Shown: piece after piece, positions 24,119-32,910 of the stretch
How the letters are laid out: each line of letters begins with the position of its first letter
How positions within the stretch are numbered: the stretch's first letter is position 1
Translations under genes and position numbers: made by a program
The notes under the pieces: generated by a model
Database searches by the model: none
What the model was told of the DNA's origin: nothing
What the model saw: the letters and a program-made list of their open reading frames with translations, nothing else
Virus record (IMG/VR): IMGVR_UViG_3300033149_005642
Coordinates: 1-50,092 of that record
Direction: 5' to 3' (one strand)
Source of the DNA: a virus
Length of the DNA stretch: 50,092 nt

Positions 24119-25573
24119 GTGGCGATCAAGCTCCGTACTCCCGCGAAACAGAAAACTCCTTTCGACGCGGAGAGGGCGTTCCCCACCCTGACGGGATACC
24201 TCCCGTCTACTTCACGGGACATTCTCACCAAGGCGTTCCAAGGCGTCTCGTATCGGCAGACGGGGCTTTCCGATAAAGAGGCGTATCAGAAAGCGATTGC
24301 TGATCGGCAAAAGCGCTTGCTGATGTATCAGGGGATGGTACCTGCCCTCCAGATTCCGTGGCCCGAATATAAACCAGGAGAAATGCCGGGTCAGTCCAGG
24401 GAAGCCGTGAATCCCATCTCTCCAATGGACATCTTCAAGGTGGGAATGGCCGAGAGAGAAGCGGAGATGGCGGCGATGGAGGCCATCAAGCAAGCTCGAT
24501 TGAAAGGGCAGGGGATTCTGGCACGGGAAAGCGAGGCGCTGGGAGAAGGATCGCGGGCACGGCAGGTCTCCGAGGAGACACTGGGCCGCCTGAAAGGGGT
24601 TCCGGCGGAAGCCCAGGAACGCCAGCGGGGAGAGTTGGAGAAGAGTAGGGACGTTATACAGGAGCTGTCTCCGCAGGCCGTGGAGTACCGGAAACAAGCT
24701 CTTCGGGAACAGCAGGAACGGGAAGAGAGGACGAGAGAGGAGTTTCGGAACCTCACCGCGCAACAAGTGCAGCTCCAACGGCAGGCCATCGACGAGCAAG
24801 AGAAAGCAGCCATTGACAGCCTCCGTGATGCGGGACTGGTTCCGGGTACGCCCCAGTATGCCGAGGCCGTCCGGCGCATCAAGATGGGAAGCATTGAGCA
24901 GCGGGGCAACATAGCGATGCAGGCGGGCCTGGCGTACAACCAGGCGAAGGCTCAGATGGGACAGGCTTATGATGCCATGCGCTCGGCGATGAGGCTCGAT
25001 TACGACGCCTACGTGACGGGGACGAGGCAAGCGCAGGCCCAGCTGGCGCTACAAGCGGATTCGTTGGGGAAGGCCATAGACGATGCCCGGATGGCCCATG
25101 AGCTGGCATTGCAGGCTTCCTTCACGCAGACGCAGCTTGCCGCCGATAACCTACGGAGTATGGGACGGCAGGCCGAAGCCGATTACCTCCTCAACACGTT
25201 CGAGTGGGTACCCCACATCTCCGACCTGCTCGGCGGACTACAAATGTTCTTCAAGCAGGAAATCGACCGCACCAACCGTCGCATCATGCAGGCTACCTAT
25301 CCTGCCGTCCGTGTCGTACCTTCCCCATTGACGGCAGGACGGGGGACGGGGAGCAGCGGTGGTGGCGGAAATCGACAGGGGGGTGGTGGTCGGAACCCGT
25401 TGGGGGAGGCCATCGACAAGTTCTATCAGAGGCAGAAGTCGAGAGCCCCGTCCCCCGTCAAGAGTTCTTCCAAGACGGGCAGCAGCAAAGAGAAATATAC
25501 GCGGGTATACCCGGACACGTTGAGAAGGATGGGTGTAAATCCGCCGGGTCCGGGACAATCCGTTCTGTATTAG
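24119..25573 (+). CDS. Internal virion-like coiled-coil protein
   Basis: A 484-residue protein from GTG 24119 (TAGGAGG upstream). Residues about 100-345 are a long Gln/Glu/Arg/Ala helical region with coiled-coil character. The C-terminus is Gly/Ser/Pro/Lys-rich and contains two element-encoded inserts (Gly-Arg-Gly-Thr-Gly and Ala-Pro-Ser-Pro-Val). Long helical proteins after the tail nozzle are typical of ejection or internal core proteins in podoviruses. Function inferred by position. Confidence 0.65.
   Translation: MAIKLRTPAKQKTPFDAERAFPTLTGYLPSTSRDILTKAFQGVSYRQTGLSDKEAYQKAIADRQKRLLMYQGMVPALQIPWPEYKPGEMPGQSREAVNPISPMDIFKVGMAEREAEMAAMEAIKQARLKGQGILARESEALGEGSRARQVSEETLGRLKGVPAEAQERQRGELEKSRDVIQELSPQAVEYRKQALREQQEREERTREEFRNLTAQQVQLQRQAIDEQEKAAIDSLRDAGLVPGTPQYAEAVRRIKMGSIEQRGNIAMQAGLAYNQAKAQMGQAYDAMRSAMRLDYDAYVTGTRQAQAQLALQADSLGKAIDDARMAHELALQASFTQTQLAADNLRSMGRQAEADYLLNTFEWVPHISDLLGGLQMFFKQEIDRTNRRIMQATYPAVRVVPSPLTAGRGTGSSGGGGNRQGGGGRNPLGEAIDKFYQRQKSRAPSPVKSSSKTGSSKEKYTRVYPDTLRRMGVNPPGPGQSVLY
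25338..25459. repeat. Inverted pair of dispersed 14-bp elements
   Basis: A plus copy (25338-25351) and a minus copy (25446-25459) lie 94 bases apart, both inside the disordered C-terminus of the gene at 24119. Confidence 0.88.
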
Positions 25574-25598
25574 CGTGTTGTGATAGGAGGATGGTGGA

Positions 25599-26627
25599 AT
25601 GCCACCGTTGACGAGTAATGCGCCGTCGGGCGTTTGGGGTGCCGGGCAATCGGGGGCCCTCGAAACGTTGAGGGGTCTTGCGGCCATCGGTATGCATCGA
25701 GACGAGTTGAGCCTCCAGCGGGAACAGATGAGGATGCAGCGGGAACAGATGGGGATACAGCGGGAACAGATGGAGATGCAGCGGAGGGAGATGGAGGCGC
25801 AGCGGGAATGGGAGGAGCGGCGATATAGATTCAACGCGCAGCAGACACGGGAATTCTACAAGGAGATGGTGGGTTATCAAAGAGGGTTACTGAAAACCCT
25901 GATGGAGTATCGGGGACAAGAGCAAGCCGCGAAAAAGGAGTTGGTGGGCGACATATTGGAAGGATTGGTGAAGACGACGGATATGACACTGGAGCGGTTG
26001 TCGGGGATGTTGGGGCGGGATGCACGAGAAGAGATAGTCAAGAGGTTGGAGGGACCGCAGTCGGGCGTGGAAGAGGAAGCATCAGGGGCGTCACGGGAGC
26101 TGAGGGAGATCGGGGAGGAGCTTCGTCGGGAGGAGGAGGAACGGAAACGGAAAGAAAAGATGACGGAGACGGAACTGGAGACGCTGTCGCGGGCCGAGGA
26201 GGAGAGCCTGCAAAGACTGGCGCGCTTGACGGGTCGCCAACCGGAAGAGATAAGAGGACTGGTGGCCGGACCGGATGCGTTCCAGAAGGTGGAAAAGGGG
26301 TACGGTCCGACCGTCGCAGCGCGGACGACGGAGAATCTCTTGCTGACCCCGATAGGACTAGGGGCGTTGGGAACGAGAGCTGCGTCCCGAAGACTCCGGG
26401 GTACGCTCGCCGGAAGATGGTACGAGAACATGTATCGCTTCTACGGGAAACTCGCTGGTGGCGTTCGGCGAGTCATGGGAGTGGGGGAGCGGGAGAAGAG
26501 GGTGAGGGACATAAAAGCCGCGCTGTCCCAGTATAAGGCACTGCAACGGAAACGGGAACAGGCAAGGATGAAGTTGGTGGGGGGTACGATGGGGGTGCCA
26601 CCGTCGTTGTTGACGGGCACGAAATAG
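25599..26627 (+). CDS. Coiled-coil virion protein with Gln-Arg-Glu-Gln-Met repeats
   Basis: A 342-residue protein with AGGAGG before ATG 25599. Residues 38-70 contain repeated Gln-Arg-Glu-Gln-Met heptad units, encoded by about 21-nt near-identical repeats at 25725-25800. A long charged coiled coil, a more hydrophobic Ala/Gly/Leu segment (about 240-290) and a basic tail follow. It is likely an internal or ejection protein able to interact with membrane. No enzyme motif is seen. Confidence 0.65.
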   Translation: MPPLTSNAPSGVWGAGQSGALETLRGLAAIGMHRDELSLQREQMRMQREQMGIQREQMEMQRREMEAQREWEERRYRFNAQQTREFYKEMVGYQRGLLKTLMEYRGQEQAAKKELVGDILEGLVKTTDMTLERLSGMLGRDAREEIVKRLEGPQSGVEEEASGASRELREIGEELRREEEERKRKEKMTETELETLSRAEEESLQRLARLTGRQPEEIRGLVAGPDAFQKVEKGYGPTVAARTTENLLLTPIGLGALGTRAASRRLRGTLAGRWYENMYRFYGKLAGGVRRVMGVGEREKRVRDIKAALSQYKALQRKREQARMKLVGGTMGVPPSLLTGTK

Positions 26628-26652
26628 GGACGGTATAGGAACGGGATGCGCG

Positions 26653-27267
26653 ATGAAGACGGCATTTGAGTACTTTACCACGTCGGAGGAACGTAACCTC
26701 CACAATCAGATGGCGCAGATGCGGGGGAACTTGCGTCTGGGATTGCAACGGCTGTGGGGAGACGGTGCCAGGACGGTTACGCTGGAGGACCTGGCGGGGA
26801 CTAGCGATCCCAGACTGGCGAAGCGGATAGCGAAGTTGAAAGAGGGACTTCAATCGGGGAAGCCCCTGCCGGTCTCGGAATATTCGTTAGGACTGCGGGC
26901 GTTGGAGGAAATAAAAGAGACGCTGGGAGAGACGATGATGGAGGCCACGCCGGAACAGCTTGTGGCCTTGAGAGGTTTGGAGGGAGAGGTGAAGCAGTTG
27001 ATGGAACAAGTGCTGTCCCAAGGGGTCGATCCGGCAACGAAAGAGGTGGTCGAACCGCAGAAATTCATGGCCGCCTACGCGGGGGCCGTCCGAGAACAGT
27101 TGATGGGAATGGAAGAGAAAGATTTGCATGACGTATTGGGAGATACTCCGGCGTGGAAACTGGCCGTAACCGGCGTCGTGGACCCCGATGAGCTGCGGAA
27201 TCAAGTCTTGAACAGCGAGGAGGCCCGACCGATCCAGACCTCTCCCATGCCGGAAGGAGGTGCGTAA
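26653..27267 (+). CDS. Helical hypothetical virion-module protein
   Basis: A 204-residue protein, acidic and almost entirely helical (Leu/Glu/Lys/Met-rich), without cysteine clusters, membrane spans or enzymatic motifs. It lies between coiled-coil virion proteins in a tightly packed operon, with GGAACGGG as a modest ribosome site. Probably a minor structural or chaperone protein. Confidence 0.65.
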   Translation: MKTAFEYFTTSEERNLHNQMAQMRGNLRLGLQRLWGDGARTVTLEDLAGTSDPRLAKRIAKLKEGLQSGKPLPVSEYSLGLRALEEIKETLGETMMEATPEQLVALRGLEGEVKQLMEQVLSQGVDPATKEVVEPQKFMAAYAGAVREQLMGMEEKDLHDVLGDTPAWKLAVTGVVDPDELRNQVLNSEEARPIQTSPMPEGGA

Positions 27268-27271
27268 GACG

Positions 27272-27742
27272 ATGGCTCTGGGAACGATCGGAACGATACT
27301 GACGGTGCTGGCGGCCAATTATGCCGCCAATTCCCTTGCGAAACTTTTCCTCAACAGCTACTCGTTAGGAAAACAAACGGACATCCAGCGGGAGCAGTTG
27401 CAGTTTCTTGAGCGGGCGTTGAGGGGAAGAGAAGTGGGGGCGCTCGCCGCGTTGGGGGTGGAGAAACGGAAAGTCGCCATGACGAAGGAACTCGCCCTGA
27501 TGATGGCGGCGCTTCAGAAGTACCAGACGGCGGTGGGGGCGAGAACGGCGGAGAAGACCGCGACTATCGGGGCGGAGGCCCAGAAAGAAGTGGCCCGGAC
27601 GCAGACCGCCGGGGCGTTGGGGACGGCTGGCCTGGGCGCGGCGTCACAATTGGGAAGTACCGCCATCGCGGCCATCCTCGGCGGCGACCAGCCGATCCGG
27701 CCTTCCGAAGTTCAACTTCCGCCACCGGTCAGGTTTCAGTAA
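27272..27742 (+). CDS. Ala-rich helical protein with N-terminal hydrophobic segment
   Basis: A 156-residue protein from ATG 27272 (GGAAGGAGG upstream; an in-frame GTG lies at 27260). Residues 2-25 are hydrophobic and could span or insert in a membrane. The remainder is an Ala/Glu/Lys helix, then a Gly/Ala-rich segment and a Pro-rich end. Size and place fit an ejection protein akin to small internal core proteins; this is an inference. Confidence 0.65.
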   Translation: MALGTIGTILTVLAANYAANSLAKLFLNSYSLGKQTDIQREQLQFLERALRGREVGALAALGVEKRKVAMTKELALMMAALQKYQTAVGARTAEKTATIGAEAQKEVARTQTAGALGTAGLGAASQLGSTAIAAILGGDQPIRPSEVQLPPPVRFQ

Positions 27743-27769
27743 CGCGACGAGGGGGTAAGGGGATTCAGA

Positions 27770-29578
27770 ATGGCCATCAACGTCGATAAACTTGCTCAGC
27801 GCTTCTTCAAGTTCATCGCCCGCGCCGGGGATTTCAGCTTTACCGATTTGCAAAAGAGAGGAGTACATATAGCCTTCGAGGAATACGCGAAGGGGAGGAT
27901 GAGCCGGAAAGGACTGGTGGAGGTTCTCCATCGGATCGCCGCTAAGTTGGGAGGCCCGTTCGCAGCTGGCGACTTTGCGAAACTGTATTCCGATCTTCCC
28001 GAACAGGTTCCTCCGATCCAGGACGTTCCTCCCGAAAGCGGCGCTGCGGAGGGCAAGGTCGTAGAGAAAGCGAAACGATTGGAAACCCTCAAGCAGCGGG
28101 CGGAGAAGTTGAAAAAAGAGGGGAAATTGAAGGGTCCCTCTCGAAAGAAACCGAAGACAGTCCCGAAAAAGGTAACCCGGAAGAAAGCCCCGGCGGCGAA
28201 AGCGGCGAAAGCGGCGAAGACGGCGAAGGCGACGGAGGAGACGGTCTCCTCTTTCCTGGGGAAAGGTGCAATTCGCGCGGTGTTTCCGAAGGGCCGGTAT
28301 AGGCTGAGGAAAACCGTCACCGGTGGGCCGTTCAAAAAGGGTGCCATCGTTGAAGTAAAGAATCCTGAACTTCACTTTCCGGGCGGCACCGTCGAGGTCT
28401 GGAAGGGCAAGAAGAGGACATGGGTATCCGTCAACGAAGTGGAAGCATTGGAAGGAGGAGAAGCGGGAAAGACGGCGGCCCCTAAGGCCGTGAAAGTACC
28501 CTCAACGGAGGAAGCGGCGGCAGAAGGAGCAGCCAAAGGACAGGAGTTGGCCCGGATCGACCCCGAAAAGGTGATCTCGACGGGAGCCGTTGGGGAGAAC
28601 CAAAAAGGGTTCGCGGCCACGGTAGATGCCGATGCGGTCAAAGCAGTCGAGCGTCCGGGAAAAGTGACGGTCAGGATCGTAGACCGGGCAACCGGACAGA
28701 TCGTTGACGAGGTGGAAGCGGTAGTCCATCCCAAGAGAGTCGCCGAGTCACTTCGGAATACCTTGAAGAAGTGGGAAACCACGCAGCGCGCGACGAAACT
28801 GGCGGCCAAGGCTCCTGGGGCAGCTGGGGCGGCTGGGGCGGCTGGGGCGGAAGCTACGAAGGGCGTTCCGAAAGAGATGAAGACTGCCGTGAGAAATATC
28901 ACGCAACATGCCGAGAAACTGAAGCAGGAAGCGGCGGCGGGTGCGCCCTCGAAGGAAACATTGGTGGGAGCAGAAGCCGCTGCCAAACAAGGTCAGGCCG
29001 TTTTCGGCAAAACGATATCGGGATGGATTCAGGCGGGGCTGAAAGCATTGGGGCTGGAGAGTACGGGAGACAGTACTGCTGACATCGGGAAGATTATCGG
29101 GAAGCCGGTGGAATGGGTGAAAGCCCATCCGACCAGGGCGATGACCCGTGCCAGTATCAAACTTGCGAGGCTCGGCCCCGCCGTCCTCGGTAAGGCTGCA
29201 GGCGAAGTCGAGACGGGAGCAGCGGCGGCGGGTAAGGCAGCGGAGGGGGGTCTTCTCCGATCGCTGAAGAAGGGGGCGAAAGGTCTTGCGGAGAGCAAGA
29301 TGGCGTGGGCCTTCCTGGTTGGGTTCATGGCGATAGACTTGCTGAACAAAGTGCAAGAAGCTCGCGCTCGCGCTCGCCTCGCGCAGGGACAGGACCGCAT
29401 CCGGATGATGATGAATCTGGTATCTCCCGCCGAAGCCCAGGTCCAATACATGGGGATGTTGAGAGGAGGCGGAGGAGGGATGGGAATGGGACCCTCCATG
29501 ATTCCCGGCATGATGGGTGGAATGGCCGGTGCCACGCAGCTTACGCCCGGTGAAGTACCGATCGGAGGGGGGCGATAG
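27770..29578 (+). CDS. Large Lys/Ala-rich internal virion-like protein
   Basis: A 602-residue protein. The N-terminal ~75 residues are globular; residues 100-165 are extremely Lys/Ala-rich and basic, suggesting contact with packaged DNA. A beta-like domain (about 165-230), long Ala/Glu/Lys helices, a hydrophobic segment near 515-530 and a Gly/Met-rich C-terminus follow. No catalytic motif stands out. It is likely an internal core or ejection protein carried with DNA into the host, to judge from position before the 1087-residue gene. Confidence 0.65.
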   Translation: MAINVDKLAQRFFKFIARAGDFSFTDLQKRGVHIAFEEYAKGRMSRKGLVEVLHRIAAKLGGPFAAGDFAKLYSDLPEQVPPIQDVPPESGAAEGKVVEKAKRLETLKQRAEKLKKEGKLKGPSRKKPKTVPKKVTRKKAPAAKAAKAAKTAKATEETVSSFLGKGAIRAVFPKGRYRLRKTVTGGPFKKGAIVEVKNPELHFPGGTVEVWKGKKRTWVSVNEVEALEGGEAGKTAAPKAVKVPSTEEAAAEGAAKGQELARIDPEKVISTGAVGENQKGFAATVDADAVKAVERPGKVTVRIVDRATGQIVDEVEAVVHPKRVAESLRNTLKKWETTQRATKLAAKAPGAAGAAGAAGAEATKGVPKEMKTAVRNITQHAEKLKQEAAAGAPSKETLVGAEAAAKQGQAVFGKTISGWIQAGLKALGLESTGDSTADIGKIIGKPVEWVKAHPTRAMTRASIKLARLGPAVLGKAAGEVETGAAAAGKAAEGGLLRSLKKGAKGLAESKMAWAFLVGFMAIDLLNKVQEARARARLAQGQDRIRMMMNLVSPAEAQVQYMGMLRGGGGGMGMGPSMIPGMMGGMAGATQLTPGEVPIGGGR

Positions 29579-29581
29579 TGA

Positions 29582-32500
29582 ATGGTATTCTTCGCAGGCG
29601 ATACTAAGCCCCGTCCCCCGTCGTCCGCCGTTCCCGAATTCCAACCAGTCACCCTTCTGGATCGACCCAACCTCTTCATTTCCAACCTGTTACGGCTGGA
29701 CCCCCAGGCTGCAGCATTGGCGCTGTTCGCCCCGGACCGGTTGTCTCCCGAAGAGAGGCAAACGGTCTCTCAGAGGATAATGGGGGCGGGACGGAAGAAC
29801 GTCGTTCTGAAGACCCTCCTCGACATCAGCACCCATCCGATGGTTCTCCTGGGGTTGCTGGCTGCCGTGAAGTTTCCCGTGATGCGGGCGGGGGACCTGC
29901 TGAAGATCGCGCCCAAGTTCTCGGCGTACAAACGGGTGTTGCATCCCCTCGTGGCGAAGATCAGTTCATCCTACGTGATATTCGAGGGAACGCCCGTAGC
30001 TCGCATCATGGACAAGATCGTGGTGGCCAGGGCACGGTTCCTGGAGAAGTGGTTGGACAAGTTCGGAGAGGCCATCTCGACGGCGGCGAAGCGGAAAGGT
30101 TCGATAGTTTCTTCGGTCGAATCCTATTTGGTATCGGGGAAAGTAGAAGCGCTGGACAGCAGGGCCAGTTGGCTGTCGAAACGGGCGGGCCTGAAGGGAG
30201 CGTTGCTGAACCGGAAGGTGCTGGATCGGGCGCTGCGCGAGCGCAAACTCGACGCTCTGGCTTCGGGGGTACGGAAGACGTTGGACGAGTTCGTCAAGGA
30301 ATACAGGAAGTTGTCCCCCGATTTGAGAGATCGAGTGGCGAAAGCAATGGAACGTCGTCACAAGGTAGGATTTCCGGGTACGAAGTTGAAGGAACCGTTC
30401 TGGCCCCACGTACTGTCGGAAGATGCCGAGGGGTTGAGAGAAACGCTGTTGCGCAGTATGGAACTGGCGACGGACATGGGCGAGAAGATGCGGCTGAAGA
30501 AGCTGGTAGAAAACGTGGATCGAGTAGCATCGGTCCACTGGGTCACGCGGCGAGGGAAACTGGCAATGGTCCCCAGTCCCCGCGAACTGGATTTATTGGA
30601 GAAAGAATTCCCCGGCATCGTGAACAAAGAGGTGAGGGAGAGGTTATTCGGGAGGTTGAAGGCGAGAGCGGAATGGGGACGATCGGCACTTCGGAGATTG
30701 GTGGATTTCTATGCGGAGCAGCCGGAAGGGGCGGACCGCGAGACTATCAAGAGAGTGATGATCGACCTCCTGGCGGGTCGGAAGTCAGGGTTGAGGCGGG
30801 TGATAAAAGGACAGTCAAGAGAGGCCATCAAGGCATACAACGAGAAACTGAAGAAGAACCCCCTCTACTTCTTCCAGGAAGGTCCGCTGAAAGGAACGAG
30901 CAAATGGGAGGGATTCCGATATCCGAGGGCTATAGCGCGGCAGATCGTGAATGCGGCGGAAGAGGAATTGCTGGCGGGGGACAAAGCGAAGGCCGCCGAG
31001 ATTCTGGAAAACTCCATCTCGGATGCGGCCAACACGTTGCCGTATACCCTCGACATGACGAGGGCACTGGAGCACTACATCAACAGCATGGGCCACGAAT
31101 GGGCCTTCACCGTCGAGACCACTACGGGACGACTGGGCAGAAAGGTAGGTCTGGGTGAAGCCCTGACGGAGTGGCGGAAGGAATTCCTGAACCGGGCGCG
31201 CAAGGCGGAGCCGGAATCTCCTGAACAGATAGCGGCGCTCCAGCGGGCGGAGATGCTGGAAAAGGATTACGTGCCGTTACTGCGGGGGGAGTTGCCCACC
31301 GATGCGAAATGGGCGGGGATGTTCTGGAAAACCCTGAAGTATCGAGCGCACAAATGGTTGACGGGGGACGGGGGCAAGAAACTCGTACCGGAAATCGTGC
31401 GGAAACCTCTCATTCAGAAGTTGCAGAAGTCCATCGTTCACCCGGCGGGGACGATGGGGGCCGACGTGGCGGGGTACCTCTACTTGTCCACGTTGGGGTT
31501 CAATCCCAGCCCCGCCCTCAAGAACATCTTTCAGACGGCCATCACGACGGGACCTCTCCTGGGCCTTGACTCGATGACGCAGGGCATCAACCGATTGTTC
31601 CCCAAGGCGCGGAAATACATACAGTTGCGGGCCAGGGGAATCTCCGACGTGGACGCAATGAAACAGGCGTTCCCCGACTTCATGGAAGCAGGGATGCCGT
31701 TGGACCCTATCACCCGCCTCGCAACTCCGAAGCATCTGGAACGATACGGGTTGCTGGAGAAGTTCAAGAGGGCGGGAATGTTCACGTTCGCCCAGACCGA
31801 GCGTTTCAACCGGCTCCTGACGTGGGAAGCAGCGATGGCCCACGCGGAAAAGGGCGGAATCAAGGCGGGTTCGGAGGCCGCAAAGGCGTTCGCACGGGAC
31901 TTGGTGGGGGCCACTCAGTTCACGGCGGGCGTAGCGGGGACTCCTTACGGGTTGCTGCGGGTCAGTCCCGTCTTCCGACAGTTCGCCCACTTTCCCGTTC
32001 GATTCACTGAGTTCCTCCGTCGTTCCACCGTGATGGGATCGGGGGCAGAGGGACCGGGTTTCGGACGACGCCAGTGGGGAACGATCGGACGGGTTGCAGC
32101 GGTGAGTGCGGGTATCTACGTCGCCGCCCGGAACCTGACCGGCGTGGACATGAGCGGAGCTCTTCTGTCGGGCGCTCTTCCCTTGCCCACGTTCCCGGAG
32201 AGCCCCTTCTATCCGTTGCCGTTCGTTCCCCCCGTCCTCTCAATAGCCGGAACGGGAATAAAGGCGATGGCGACGGGAGAGACGCGGGGGCTGGGGGCGA
32301 CGGCGGCCTTGCTGGTGCCGGGCGGCCTGGCGGCGCGGAGAGTCTATCGAACTTTCCATCCTCGCTTCGCGGACTACAGCATGAGGACTCCCGATGGGCG
32401 TATCCCCGTCTACTCGGACAAGGGGATGCTCATCGGCTATCGTTCGCCACGGGAACTGGTGTTGCGGGGGATGGGCTTCAGAACCGCCGACGCCGAGACC

Positions 32501-32845
32501 GAACGAGAGCTTACTCAATATCTTCTCAAGCAGCGAGACCAGATACGAGAATATCGCCGCGCTTACGTGGAAGCGATGGCAAAGAACGACACCGAGAAGA
32601 TGCAGGAAATCCAGGAGGAGTTCAAACGCCGTTACCCCCAGCTCGGTCCTATCCAACTCAAACGCTCCGACATCACCGCCTTGGAGAACCGCAAGCTCCA
32701 CGTCCGCGTGTCCCGCATCCTCAAGGGCTTCCCGAAAGAGTACCGCTCGACGTTCCAGCAAATCGCCGCCGTTTCTCTCGGACCTTCCGTCTTCGGTCCC
32801 GAAGGCTTCTCCCCCTCCGCCGGTCAATACTACATGCAGTTCTAA
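29582..32845 (+). CDS. Giant internal virion / polyvalent-like protein
   Basis: A 1087-residue protein starting 3 bases after the previous stop, with GGAGGGGGG upstream. It is mostly helical and basic, with several hydrophobic segments (about 85-110, 640-670, 830-870, 900-920). The stretch Ser-Thr-Leu-Gly-Phe-Asn-Pro-Ser-Pro-Ala-Leu-Lys-Asn resembles a recurring segment of phage polyvalent or large internal proteins. An N-terminal Pro-Arg-Pro-Pro-Ser and an internal Thr-Gly-Asp-Gly-Gly come from dispersed elements. From about 32.4 kb codon use changes from G-rich to C-rich inside the same frame. No tape-measure repeat is visible, so I favour an ejected internal protein. Confidence 0.7.
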   Translation: MVFFAGDTKPRPPSSAVPEFQPVTLLDRPNLFISNLLRLDPQAAALALFAPDRLSPEERQTVSQRIMGAGRKNVVLKTLLDISTHPMVLLGLLAAVKFPVMRAGDLLKIAPKFSAYKRVLHPLVAKISSSYVIFEGTPVARIMDKIVVARARFLEKWLDKFGEAISTAAKRKGSIVSSVESYLVSGKVEALDSRASWLSKRAGLKGALLNRKVLDRALRERKLDALASGVRKTLDEFVKEYRKLSPDLRDRVAKAMERRHKVGFPGTKLKEPFWPHVLSEDAEGLRETLLRSMELATDMGEKMRLKKLVENVDRVASVHWVTRRGKLAMVPSPRELDLLEKEFPGIVNKEVRERLFGRLKARAEWGRSALRRLVDFYAEQPEGADRETIKRVMIDLLAGRKSGLRRVIKGQSREAIKAYNEKLKKNPLYFFQEGPLKGTSKWEGFRYPRAIARQIVNAAEEELLAGDKAKAAEILENSISDAANTLPYTLDMTRALEHYINSMGHEWAFTVETTTGRLGRKVGLGEALTEWRKEFLNRARKAEPESPEQIAALQRAEMLEKDYVPLLRGELPTDAKWAGMFWKTLKYRAHKWLTGDGGKKLVPEIVRKPLIQKLQKSIVHPAGTMGADVAGYLYLSTLGFNPSPALKNIFQTAITTGPLLGLDSMTQGINRLFPKARKYIQLRARGISDVDAMKQAFPDFMEAGMPLDPITRLATPKHLERYGLLEKFKRAGMFTFAQTERFNRLLTWEAAMAHAEKGGIKAGSEAAKAFARDLVGATQFTAGVAGTPYGLLRVSPVFRQFAHFPVRFTEFLRRSTVMGSGAEGPGFGRRQWGTIGRVAAVSAGIYVAARNLTGVDMSGALLSGALPLPTFPESPFYPLPFVPPVLSIAGTGIKAMATGETRGLGATAALLVPGGLAARRVYRTFHPRFADYSMRTPDGRIPVYSDKGMLIGYRSPRELVLRGMGFRTADAETERELTQYLLKQRDQIREYRRAYVEAMAKNDTEKMQEIQEEFKRRYPQLGPIQLKRSDITALENRKLHVRVSRILKGFPKEYRSTFQQIAAVSLGPSVFGPEGFSPSAGQYYMQF
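29609..29622 (-). repeat. Dispersed 14-bp element
   Basis: Perfect copy near the start of the 1087-residue gene. Confidence 0.9.
31360..31373 (+). repeat. Dispersed 14-bp element
   Basis: Perfect copy within the 1087-residue gene, encoding Thr-Gly-Asp-Gly-Gly. Confidence 0.9.
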
Positions 32846-32849
32846 TCTT

Positions 32850-32910
32850 GACGGGGGACGGGGTACAAACTCCTGCGACCGTCCTGGATTCAAGAACCCC
32901 GTCCCCCGTC
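32850..32910. repeat. Inverted pair of elements between convergent genes
   Basis: A plus copy (32850-32863) and a minus copy (32897-32910) flank a 33-base loop exactly between the end of the rightward virion operon (32845) and the end of the leftward replication operon (32909). The TGA of the leftward gene is part of the second element. It is a plausible bidirectional transcription barrier, though no U-tract follows. Confidence 0.9.
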
